From positions 21,408,536-21,472,535 of the forward strand of contig NC_067198.1 in NCBI RefSeq assembly GCF_000699445.3: 64,000 nucleotides of DNA. Direction: 5' to 3'. Both the position numbers and the translations under genes were made by a program. Below are positions 12,373 through 22,300 of the stretch, piece after piece (the first letter of the stretch is position 1; each line of letters starts with the position of its first letter). The DNA comes from Schistosoma haematobium. Lineage: Eukaryota > Platyhelminthes > Trematoda > Strigeidida > Schistosomatidae. The notes beneath the pieces are model-generated. The model was not told the DNA's origin. It ran no database searches and was given only the letters and a program-made list of their open reading frames with translations.

Positions 12373-12558
12373 TGAGCGACTTGATCAGTTGGTTGGAACT
12401 GCCGTTAAAGTAAATAACCCGTTGAGATGAGTGTACACCCTCGACTCAATTAGATTCTGACTAACTGCGACTGCCCACTCAAAAGTATTGACCCAACCGA
12501 TCAATCAATACTTTCAAATTAAAGGTCGTTTCTATCTTACCGTGTTGCTAATATTACA
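12373..12558 (-). repeat. 3' LTR of the gypsy-type element
   Basis: 186 bp. In element orientation it begins TGTAAT and ends GCTCA. Aligned with the LTR at 17098-17283 it differs at about 13 positions. A polypurine tract lies immediately on its internal side, so this is the downstream LTR. Confidence 0.9.
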
Positions 12559-12561
12559 TTA

Positions 12562-12575
12562 CTTCCCCCTCTTTT
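12562..12575 (-). other. Polypurine tract
   Basis: Minus-strand AAAAGAGGGGGAAG lies three bases before the 3' LTR, the expected place for plus-strand priming. Confidence 0.8.
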
Positions 12576-12899
12576 AAGCGTTGTTCTAAATTATTTTCAG
12601 TAGTCTTCGCAGAAGAGGATTTTTTGAAATAACATTAAAAATAACGATCCCAAAGGAGTATTGTAATATTTTAACAGGAACATAGAAATATTAATTTAAC
12701 GGGAACACCTAACTGAACAACCGTCTCAGAATACAAAATGCAACAGGATTTAATTAGATTTTCCTCCCTCACTTCGAGACCTGTAACAGATTAAACAGAA
12801 CATAGTAGTAAATCAACTTAAAAAAGTAAGATATATATACTTTGGTTAACCGTATATTATATATAGTTATACGCCGGTTTTAAATAATTATATTAGATG

Positions 12900-13066
12900 A
12901 TCATAGGTAACCGAGTATCATCTCTTATGTCTTTTATTTTACACGTAGATTCTGTCAAGACTCTGGTTATTTCATAAAGACCTGTCTATTCTTTGTGTAG
13001 TTTAGTGACTGCTCCTGCTGGTTGATTTTCTCTTTTTAATCAAACTTTCCCTCCTATTTGTAAGGG
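12900..13066 (-). pseudogene. Integrase C-terminal (GPY/F-like) segment, distal half
   Basis: Continues the integrase tail interrupted by the solo LTR. On the minus strand from 13066 it reads PLQIGGKV, stop, LKRENQPAGAVTKLHKE, stop, TGLYEI. Both stops sit where related elements have Trp (V-W-L and E-W-T), consistent with TGG to TGA/TAG decay. Domain assignment rests on the G-P...G-G-K-V-W-L pattern. Confidence 0.7.
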
Positions 13067-13370
13067 TGCTGTGCGAGCTACTTATATCCACATAAGTAGT
13101 ATATAACGATAGTCAGGAATAGATTGTTTTTCAGTAGAAAATCGAGTAGGAAAGAACGGGAACGGAAAGCAGTTGATATGAAAATGCAAGGACAATGAAA
13201 TCTGAGACGATGGACTGATATTTGCAAAAGAAATAGTCAAGTTTGCGACAAATGATTGATATTTTGCGAATTAAGTATTTACTGTATGGTTCTCAGATTT
13301 TAGTGAGATATTCTGTAATTTTGTGTTTAAATACATTCGGTTGTCCCCACTGGTGTTCTTGTTCACTACA
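13067..13370 (+). repeat. Solo LTR (family C) nested in the integrase
   Basis: 304 bp, TGCTGTG...CACTACA, flanked on both sides by AGGG (13063-13066 and 13371-13374), a 4-bp target duplication. The host integrase reading frame resumes on each side. It lies in the opposite orientation to the host element. Its sequence follows the LTR at 3431-3700. Confidence 0.88.
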
Positions 13371-14262
13371 AGGGTCCTCCACGGGCCTTCTTATTATAAT
13401 ACTCCTTTTGATGTTTTTGTGCCACACCCAACCGTACCCGAGCCATATTATGATACGTCGATATATCCTCAAGAAGCTTCACGACCATGTCTGATACTAA
13501 TGAAAAGTCTTGATGCATTGTGGGTGTAAGCTACTCAGCTGCAAGCCTCATATTCCTCCCTGTCCATAGTAGATGAGGTGTATGTCCAGTCAAAGAGTGG
13601 ACGCTACCGTGATATGCCAGTAAACATTTGTTTATAGCTAGATCCCACAATCTTGCTCCCTCCCGATTAACAAATGCTTTCAGTAGCGTTTTGCGAGTCA
13701 GACTGGTTCTCTCAACAAAGCCGTTGCTTTCTGGATGGTAGGCAGTCGTTCGCGTTCTGTTAATTACTGACATTTGGCATAATTCTTTAAAAAGTATGCT
13801 TTGAAGGGTAGTGCCTCTAACTGAACGCAAATGAGTTGGGGCACCCCAACGAGAAACCCAAATTTCAAATACAGATTTAACTACAATTTGAGTATCCACA
13901 CTTCCTAAGGGAATCGCCTCTCATCAATCCTTAAAATGATCAACCATGAACAAAATATAATTATTTACCCTGTTGGTTTTCTGTAATGGTCCGATAATAT
14001 CAATCTCCACTGTCTCGTTTGGGTAACCTGGCTTCATATTTACTGGGGGTGCACGCGCGTCGTGTGTGTTCTTAGTCATTTTACAGATCTTATCGGCTCT
14101 GGCGTAATTCCGTATGTCTCCCCATTGTTTTGGCCACAAATATCTAAGGTTGATGGCCTCTATCATTGCACTTTGGCATCCATACCCCAAGTCTTCATGA
14201 ATTTTGTCCAAGACACCACCAACCATATACTGTGGGACCACTAGTTATCTCGAATAGTATGA
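13371..14262 (-). pseudogene. Integrase (zinc-binding region, DDE core, start of C-terminal domain)
   Basis: In minus order: zinc-binding region (KIHEDLGYGCQ...KICKM), core Asp-1 in EIDIIGPL, then GAPTHLRSVRG, TAYHPESNGFVER with the core Glu, and the tail RLGVAQKHQKEYYNKKARGG, which runs into the nested LTR. The family motif around the second catalytic Asp reads S-V-R-G, so this Asp is lost. The zinc-binding motif has also decayed: the second His appears as Tyr and one Cys is missing. Breaks include a frame change near 13920 and a TAG after RLAAE at 13531. The protein would insert the cDNA into the host chromosome; this copy cannot. Confidence 0.85.
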
Positions 14263-14860
14263 AATATAACAAAAATATAATACTCCGTCCATCAATGTTA
14301 GGAATTTCCACATGGACCATAGACATATGCCTTCCGAACCCACACCTTGAATTTCTTCTGAAGACGGCCGAGAACTCTGATTTTTCAAAGTGCTATACAT
14401 TATTGAAGTTTCTGGATCTTTTGGATGAATATGAACACAACCAACATATCCCATAATTTCCAACTCTATTGCATTAGTTGTTGGTGTGACGTACGAAGGG
14501 AAGTTTCCATGGAGTTTAGCTCTGCGTGATAAAGTGTCCGCATTCTGGTGCTATATATCGGGCCTATGGATGTATTCGTAGTCATATTCTTGTAAGCACT
14601 CTTGCCATCGGGCAATTTTCCCTCGGGATCTTTGAAATCTTGTAACTCTATTATAGCCTTATGATCAGTTCTAATAACAAACGTCCCGATAAGTAATGTC
14701 GGGAGTAGCACACAATGTAGACGACTTCTAGCATCTCTTCGCGTGTTGTACAGTAAGTTTTTCCCACTTGTGTAGCATGTGATTTACATACGCAATAACT
14801 CTTTCTTTCCCATCCGAAGAAATTTATGATAATACCTCACCGATAGCTTGGTTACTTGCA
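14263..14860 (-). pseudogene. RNase H domain and linker to integrase
   Basis: The minus strand reads FVIRTDHKAIIELQDFKDPEG, which fits the gypsy RNase H block containing the R-T-D-H motif. Frame-shifted sequence follows and leads to the integrase N-terminus. In an active element it degrades the RNA strand during reverse transcription. Frameshifts split the domain. Confidence 0.75.
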
Positions 14861-15870
14861 TTGGTGTCTGTGGTGAAACAACCAAAAGTGGGAGAACAAT
14901 CTGAATATGCTAAAATTAGTGCCAAACACGACAATTCTTTCAACTGGTCGAAAGATTCCTGGCACTTGTCAGTCCATTCCAATTTATCATCCTTTCCTAG
15001 CAAGTTACAAAGAGAAGCCGCTTTCTCTGAAAATTCCTTGATAAACCTCCTATAATAAGCTGCTAAACCTTCGATGCTGAGGAATTTATTAGCATTTTGT
15101 GGAACAACCCAGTTTCGGATGACATCGACGTTTTTGCTATTCTAGAGTATTCATCGATCATCAACGATATCACCTAGAAATTTTACTTGCTTCCTCTACA
15201 AATGTTTCAATGACTGTACTTTTAAACCAAATATCTGGAGGCGTTCTAAAAATATTTGCAAATTTTCTCAGTGTACTCTAACATCATCAAGATACACTAA
15301 ACGAGCAAGTGGCACCAATCTAGACAGTGTTGTGCGTATTAATCGTTGGAAAGCAGAAGGCTGACTAGTTGGACCGAATGGTATGGTTTGAAATTCATGT
15401 AGACCCGATGGTATGGTGAACGCCGTCTTGTGTCGATCATATAGATATATTATTAGACTTGCCAATAGCTAAATGCTTAATCTAGTGTAGAGCACCACTT
15501 CGAACAGGTTGGTGCATCCAAATTATTGTCTAGTTGTGGCAATGGGTGAGAATCACATTTTGTGACCTCACTGGGTTTTCGGTAATTCGTGTACAGTCTT
15601 GAGGTTCCGTTTTTTTACTAAGAAAATCGGAGCCGCTCAATGTGATACGGACAGCGTGATCATATTACGTGCAAAAATGTCCTGTATCATATAATTAACT
15701 CTACGGGCACACGACGAGGAGGTCGACTATATGGTTTTATCTCTTCATTGTCAATCCGATGAACCACAGCGTTCGTACATTCGATATCTTTTGATTTCCC
15801 AGCAAATACATAATGAAACCTTTTTAACCTTCTTTTTAATAACTCCATATAGCGTTTGTCTCGATTTGAT
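14861..15870 (-). pseudogene. Reverse transcriptase domain
   Basis: Minus-strand pieces in family order: MIQDIFARNMIT, APIFLVKK, then DRHKTAFTIPSGLHEF, PFGPTSQPSAFQRLIRTTLS and the catalytic VYLDDV, followed by a thumb/connection segment. The YLDD motif is intact, but several stops and shifts break the frame, including one in the S-x-W-A-A-P block. Plus-strand open frames across this stretch are shadows. Confidence 0.85.
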
Positions 15871-15949
15871 TAGCATTAGTCGTTATTTTATAACTAGGAG
15901 ACTCTTTCCTAACGTAACTATCCAGTTTCCAAACTGAATTTCGTGCCGT

Positions 15950-16260
15950 AACTATCCTTTACTTTACGTCTGGACATCCTCCGCAATTAGTTAACAAGTC
16001 TGCGCCTAAAATAACACCCCAAGATAGGTTCTGAACAACAAAAGTATTGTATGTGAAAGTCTATTTGTCAAGGGTCCATCTCGGTGTTATTATATCTCTA
16101 ACAACCATCAAATCGCCATTGGCTGCGTTCAGATCTACGTTATAAGTAACTTACGGGAACACATCATTAAGAACAAGATTACTGTTGATTAATGCACATG
16201 CTGCACCCGAATGTAACAGAATTGTCACTGGACAGTTAAATAACTCTCTACACAATGTTG
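15950..16260 (-). pseudogene. Aspartic protease domain
   Basis: The minus strand reads CPVTILLHSGAACALI, the retroviral-type protease active-site block. The family triplet D-S/T-G is here H-S-G (codon CAT). Downstream come NGDLMVVRDI and GVILGADLLTNCGG, matching the flap region and the I-L-G-x-D-x-L motif. Two stops interrupt it. It would process the gag-pol polyprotein; the Asp to His change alone should abolish this. Confidence 0.7.
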
Positions 16261-17060
16261 AGGTGAGGGGTTTATAGTCACCGCACGAAATTTATGGGAC
16301 ATGTGAAGTACCTTAACTTGAATTGTTCTTTCACCATCTAGCATGAACGTCTTTGAAGTTTCAGTGTAGTCACCGAATGCTTCTTGAGCGAAAGTTCAGT
16401 TTCTGGACATTTTGCTGGTAAACATTTTCACTACTATGGCAGTTCAACTTTTCACAACCTACGATCACGAATATCTGATTTTCTAAAACTGCTCCTGCAC
16501 GATCAGCTGTTGAGCTTCCACGAACGTGTTACATTAACTTATTTTGCAGTGATTTTGAGTTCGAATCCTCGATAAATCGACTGAGAAAAGCCCTTTCGAG
16601 TTTTGTCCTTGAATAATATGAGAATTCTGCTGTTGTCAGTTTATGAAGACGTCCAATGAAGATAGATGACTTTCATCCTTCACTGATGAGACTTTTCCTA
16701 GAAAAACAGTATGCTTTAAAAGCACTAACACTGTTCACTATTTACGTCCCTAGTTGGTGAAATCATAGTGCTCTATAGTCTTAGCTCTTTTAACGCTTTT
16801 ATAGAAAGGATAATACCTGGTACTCAAGTATGCTGGTTGCTGGCAAAGTTCATCAGGTATTGTCGACGTTCTAGCTCCCACACAGAAAACAATCCGCCTA
16901 GACGATATTTTCCAGGTGGTTGGATTGGTGGTTTAGCTGACTATTTATCTTTTGGCACCGTTATTGTTTCACATAGTTTGTTCTCTAGTATCAGGGTCTT
17001 TCGCTTCGGTATTAGATTTAGATTCTACGTCTGATCCCGTTTTTGTTCTAGACATACCAA
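16261..17060 (-). pseudogene. Degenerate gag region
   Basis: A possible gag start at about 17056 (minus) opens MSRTKTGSDVESKSNTEAKD and meets stops after about 30 codons. Near 16390-16470 the minus strand holds cysteine/histidine-rich traces (CEKLNCHSSE, and KCLPAKC in another frame) that look like a split zinc knuckle of the nucleocapsid. The middle part is not interpretable. Confidence 0.5.
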
Positions 17061-17097
17061 GATTCCAAGGCATTTTTACAGGCTTGCCAAAATGTGA

Positions 17098-17283
17098 TGA
17101 GCAAATTGATTAATTGGCTGGAATTGCCGTTAAGGTAAATAACCCGTTGAGATGAGTGTACACCCTCGACTCAATTGGATTCTGACTAACTGCAACTGCC
17201 CACTCAAAAGTACTGATCCAACCGATCAATCAATACTTTCAAATTAAAGGTCGTTTCTATCTTACCGTGTTGCCAATGTTACA
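17098..17283 (-). repeat. 5' LTR of the gypsy-type element
   Basis: 186 bp, element orientation TGTAACATTGG...GCTCA, pairing with the LTR at 12373-12558. It should carry the promoter of the element. No clear tRNA primer-binding site was recognised immediately inside it. Confidence 0.9.
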
Positions 17284-17894
17284 CAAATATATTATTCCAT
17301 TTCTAAACGGTCAATGAAAAACATGCTATTGAGTGTCAAAATATGACGAGCTAGTACTAGCAATGTTTGTTAATGACTGTAGTGGAAGCTGGTGCTGACT
17401 GGCTACAATTGAAGGTAACAATTATCCGAAATGGGGCGAATTAGTCTGCAGTGGCATTTTATTCACCAATATTACCATAAGGTGGATTTTCCAAACCTTT
17501 TAGATTTTACAGAATTTTCGACATGACAAGTGACTAGGTGTATTAAAGTTCGTAACTTATCAGGAATAAAGTGATAGTCACATCCAAATAAAAGTCAGAT
17601 CACAGTTAAGTTGGTAAGGAATGGAGTTAAATATAATTATTCAGTTATGGATATCGTTTGTTTAAGGAGTGTTTTCCTGAGTGAACCTATAAGTGTAAAG
17701 TCAAATAATTACACTTCAAGATGGAGAGCTGACTTTCACTATCATTGGGTGATTTTTCGTTGCATATAAGTAATTCACTACAATTGTGTCAAAGTATTAT
17801 ACTGAAGGGCATTCTGTACATCAATTTGACTGCTATGATAACTGTCAATGTTAAAGTTTTCAGATCTTTCATATAAGTGCTTCTAAGACAAGAC
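17284..17894. other. Spacer, nothing recognised
   Basis: AT-rich sequence between the gypsy-type element and a CR1-like tail; no supported feature. Confidence 0.4.
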
Positions 17895-18225
17895 AGTAAG
17901 AAGCATAATGTTGAGATTTTCCTTCACTTATCGTATACTGAACGATGACCTTGGTATTAACATGTCTTATCTTTTGCTTCCGTCTAGAACCGATCATTTG
18001 AGAGGACATTCGAAGAAAGTTCAAAAACCGAGATCAAACCGTTTACGTCTGGAGTTCCGTTTCTCGCACCGAGTAGTGAATTACTGGAATTCTCTACCGG
18101 AACACGTAATATCAGCACCGTCTGTTAATATATTCAAAACGAGATTGGACCCCCACAGTATTACAAACTGCAAGGATTAATATAGGTCGACAGACCTCCT
18201 GTCCTTATTACTGAAGACTGAAGAC
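17895..18225 (+). mobile_element. CR1-like non-LTR retrotransposon, 3' end
   Basis: An open frame at 17908-18180 reads RILNDDLGINMSYLLL, then HLRGHSKKVQKPR and FRFSHRVVNYWNSLPEHV, and ends FKTRLD. The R-G-H-S-K-K-x-x-K-P-R / F-S-x-R-V-x-x-x-W-N-S-L-P pattern is the extreme C-terminus of CR1/jockey-type reverse transcriptases, including schistosome SR1/Perere-like elements. Only this tail is present, a typical 5' truncation. Confidence 0.8.
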
Positions 18226-19001
18226 TTAATCAAATTTTGGCAGGGTCTGGCTCTTGGTTTTTGAAAGCAACTTAAGCTTTCCGCATTTATTTATGTTGAG
18301 GCTGTCAGCAGTAGAATTCAAACGTCAGTAACCCATACCATATTCTGTAGCGGCGAATAAACCTTCCAAGTGAATAATTCTTCAAGTCTTTGACAATAGG
18401 TGCTGACTGCATTAGTCTTACTAGACCTACCTGAAGGCTCTCGTACACATCCGCATCAGATCACGAGTGGGCACGCTAATACTACACATCCCTTACAACT
18501 GTTGGCCAGAGTAGATAACAAGCCTCCTAACACATCGATAACTATCCGAATACGTCTCCGAACCCGTTCATTTATGACTTCTGATTTGACTGGGTTAATA
18601 TACTTCAATTACAAAGGTTTTACATGTAAAGGCGTTATCAAACTCTAAATACATGTCACATCTGTAATTCGTCAAAGTGTCCATAGAATGAATATTTCCA
18701 CACAAAACAACGAAACTTTGTTCAAAAGCCTAGAACATCATGAAACATTATGTTCAGTATCTACAAGAAAGTAATTTCTCCTTAGATTGAGTGTCGCATG
18801 GCAAATTTGAAGATACAGCAAATTTTTAGTTAAAAAAGTGTTTGAAAAATATGAATGAATGAAGATCAACGAGTTTTTATGCATATGATCTCTCTTATTG
18901 TTTGCCGAATTTATATTGCTTTTAATTAGTCAGCATATATCTGTTGTTGTAGCGCTTTCTACAAGTTTGTTTATCCCTGGCGGTATATTGAATGTACTCA
19001 A
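18226..19001 (+). other. Upstream region of the FAM161-like gene
   Basis: It should hold the promoter and 5' UTR of the gene starting at 19002. An 82-codon frame at 18400-18648 has no recognised family and no splice support. No TATA-type signal can be named with confidence in such AT-rich DNA. Confidence 0.3.
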
Positions 19002-19387
19002 ATGACTGGAAGTTTGTCTCGTTATAACATATCTGTTGTCGATGGCTTCGTTCGAGAAAGCACAACATTCAGAGAATTGAGCAGTAATGCAAAATGCATA
19101 CTGGCTGACATACTTTCCATAACAAACGGAGACTTGGCAAAAACAGCTTCATATCTGGACAGTCTCTTAAACAAAACTCAAATGAAAATAAAACTTCTTT
19201 CGAGTGGAAATATGAGTGACGAAGAATTTTACACAGAACTTATGAAGCTTAAAACTGAGCAGAAGGACACTGTCGACATAATTGAGAAGCTTTACTTCAG
19301 TTCTGGTAAAGTTGATATGGAACAAAACGATGGTAATTTTTCGGAAGAACTTAATGATAAAGATGTGTCAAAGGATTCACTGAGCAA
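19002..19387 (+). CDS. FAM161: FAM161-like gene, exon 1
   Basis: Start ATG at 19002. It encodes a helical N-terminus with SDEEFYTELMKLKTEQKDTV, a conserved FAM161 N-terminal block, followed by an acidic stretch (EELNDKDVSKDS). The GTATGT donor at 19388 leaves two bases, which phases with an AAG acceptor at 19419 and gives a 32-bp micro-intron. An alternative is the GTAAAG donor at 19306 joined to the TAG acceptor at 19412; it also keeps phase and removes 107 bp. Confidence 0.8.
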
Positions 19388-22300
19388 GTATGTCCATTTT
19401 CTTACATTTTAGTGTTAAGTCAGCTTAATGGCTCTGAGAGTGTATATTGCATCTGTAATCAAAGTAGTCATTTACATCAAGAAGAACCTAAATCTAAATG
19501 TACTGAAAAGAATTTTGAATTTTCTAGATCGAGAGAATGCAATGTCCCGGAGACACAAAGCGAAGAATGTGGGTGTTCAAAAATTGGTGAGTATGATTTG
19601 TTATGCACTTCACATTTTATGTAATTATCACCTATTTGCACAAAGTTTTTTTTCCTGAGACTTTTTGACGGTGGTTATGTGATATGAATTAACGAAAATG
19701 AGTTACTCTTGATTCTTATTACGGTCAGTGGACCCTTAGATTCGGTCTATTTTCAATGATGACCTTGTATTTAGTGTTTTAAATCTTTCTTTAGAGTTCA
19801 TGTTCTGTCGATACAGGTATACCTTTTAAGTTTAAACAAATACAACATAATCTAGTATAGTATTTGTTTTCTTAACATAAATGTGGTTCATGGCATCAGG
19901 GGCTAAAGGTAGTTTGAGGTTTGCCAGACCACCGTTTTATTGAAATTAGTTTTGGGTTAGCCCCTACTATTTTAAGAGATGTAGTCACTCAAAAGGTTTG
20001 TTAATCTGAGTTCAGAAAGACTAATTCAATATGCTACACTATTTCTCGGAATACGATGTGAGACTGATTCTGAAGACGATTTCATGTTGAAACAACACCG
20101 TAGTTATAAGTACATACAAGTTACATAAGTTGATCCTAAAATCAATTGTTCTGAAATTAAATCAGACACAAATTGGTTGTGTCCAGGTTTTCTATACAAC
20201 AATACTACACATCTTAACCACAAACGAATTTTAATTGTATATGCGCATAGTCGTATAGTGAAATATGATTTTATGCCAGTGTGAGTTGGGGACCTATCAT
20301 TAATTTAAAGAATAGTGTTCTGTTTACTTTATGAATAATGATGGGTGTGACTTACTCAAATATTTATCTACTGCCACATAATAATCGGTTATCTTTATCA
20401 GGACTTGCAGGTGACAATTTCCGTCATGTAAAACTACCTTTCCAGCATTGCGATCACTGAAACACTAACAAAGCTTGAAATGATATTTTCAAGGTATTTC
20501 GCATGCTTGACACAGCTATTTTAATCAAACACTGCCTCTGAATAGCCGTCGGACACGGAGTCGTATTGAAAGATTCACACTTTGGTTTTTTAACTTTAAG
20601 ATCAGTTCGAGTTTCACAACTCGTTAACCATATTTTGCAACACTACATAATGAATAATCCTCTCATTTCATTCTTGCTTTGAATCCATTCTTAATTCATT
20701 TTTTTCAGAAATTGATGAAAATAAAACAACCACTGACAACCACCGCAGTAAAAATTTTGTTTTTGAGTCTAGTCCATCAGTCAAATCTTGGAGACACCAT
20801 ATTACTGTACCGGAACCCTTTGAAATGACAAAACGAGAGGAATCTTTAAAACGTACCAAAAATCTACAAAGTGAAAACAGGCGTTCACAACCTGCCACTG
20901 TTCAGGATAATGCTAATATGCATCTCGGCAGACCATTTAAAGCTAAGCCAGTACCTTCACATGTGTATTTGCCATTATATGAGAAATTACTGGAAGATAC
21001 TACTCTTAGACGTGAAGCTGTCAGAGCGTATCGCAAAGAAATCTTAAAATCAATCGAAAAACCATTTAACTTTACCATTAGAGAGAACCTTAAAAAAGAG
21101 CAGAACGAGTGAGTAGACCAAGCTTTTATTTATGTAAAATACTTTATCTTTTATGTACTAACTTACCACATATGTTTTAAATCAGAGTTTGTGTTTCACG
21201 GTGGTCCTTAAAGGTTTTGAAAATGAAATATAAGTCTGGGCAGTTCTGAAGGAATATCTAGTACGATTGGTTAGCGTAAAACTGTTCCGATTAATATTTC
21301 CTCTGTTATCGTTTATACATTTAAATTTAGAAACATGAATAGATAAAGTTCAAGAAACATAAGTATTGAAGCTTTGAGTATGTAAAAGAGACAATGCATC
21401 CTTTTGATATTACTTGCGTCCGAAAGTAGTTGTGTGTGACTGATACTCAGATTCACTGATATCTATTTATGTATAACAATGGCCATTATTCATCTGTAGT
21501 ATAATCTTGAAACACAGTTTAGTAGCTTAAGCAATTCAGGTGTATGACTTCAGTGGTTTTCATATTGAGGAGTATTTACTCACGTTTGAGTTGAACATAA
21601 AAACATTTCGGGGATAAAGGCTAACTTTATTGGGTTATTACACGTTAGTTCAACCTGACTTGTAGCATCATACTATAATGATGATGGAAATTATCGACTC
21701 AAAATAAAGTTAATGACAGTCATACTAGGATTCAGATTTTTTCCCAAATAACAGCAAAAACATATTCTCTTTTCATCCCATTCTCGTCGATGATTTGTTA
21801 GACTAAGACACCACTATCATTAAATTAGTGTAGTCCGTTTTCTTATTGAATCTTCATACGTGTCAGTTCATCTTCTGTAGAACTTTTCTCAATTATCATC
21901 TGTAAATAAATAGTTAGAGTACGTTGTTACTTCTGAAACTTTTTCGACAAACCTTAGACTAAATCCGTATAATTGGCTACAATACACAATGAAGCTTAAT
22001 TTATACGACTAACAATCTTAATAGAGATTAAAATAAAAATTGACCAAGCTTCACTTCTAGTTGTATCTTTTTAGATGTTTCCTAAATTGTGGCTCACACA
22101 GGTTGAAACATGTTCTTAAACAATCAGAAGTAGCCTGTATGAGGCAAAAAAACTTCACAAAGTTGTCAATAATTTACTTAAGCCATATTCAGCATCTTTA
22201 TTAACACAAATCTAGTCTATAATCAAGATTAAGAATAAAATTAGGAGAACTGTGAAGTTAAAAGACCATGCTTTTTAAGAAAGTTATCTGGAATAAACCT

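Larger units (their letters stand above)
12373..17283 (-). mobile_element. Gypsy-type LTR retrotransposon, nearly complete, inactive, with a nested solo LTR
   Basis: Two 186-bp LTRs (12373-12558 and 17098-17283) of about 93% identity enclose a minus-strand internal region in the order gag, protease, reverse transcriptase, RNase H, integrase, then a polypurine tract. RT before integrase is the gypsy (Metaviridae-like) order. The frame is broken by many stops and shifts, several of them Trp codons turned to stops. The protease active-site Asp reads His and the middle integrase Asp reads Val. A 304-bp solo LTR of another family is inserted at 13067-13370. The LTR divergence shows the insertion is not recent. 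No clear target duplication was seen at the outer ends. Confidence 0.88.

Noticed and set aside
13243..13529. Plus-strand ORFs starting in the solo LTR as a gag gene
   Set aside because: The minus strand here continues the integrase tail of the host element with a single stop, so the plus frame is accidental.
14861..17034. Plus-strand frames across the gypsy-type element
   Set aside because: The minus strand gives reverse transcriptase, protease and gag blocks in the right order; plus frames have no similarity.
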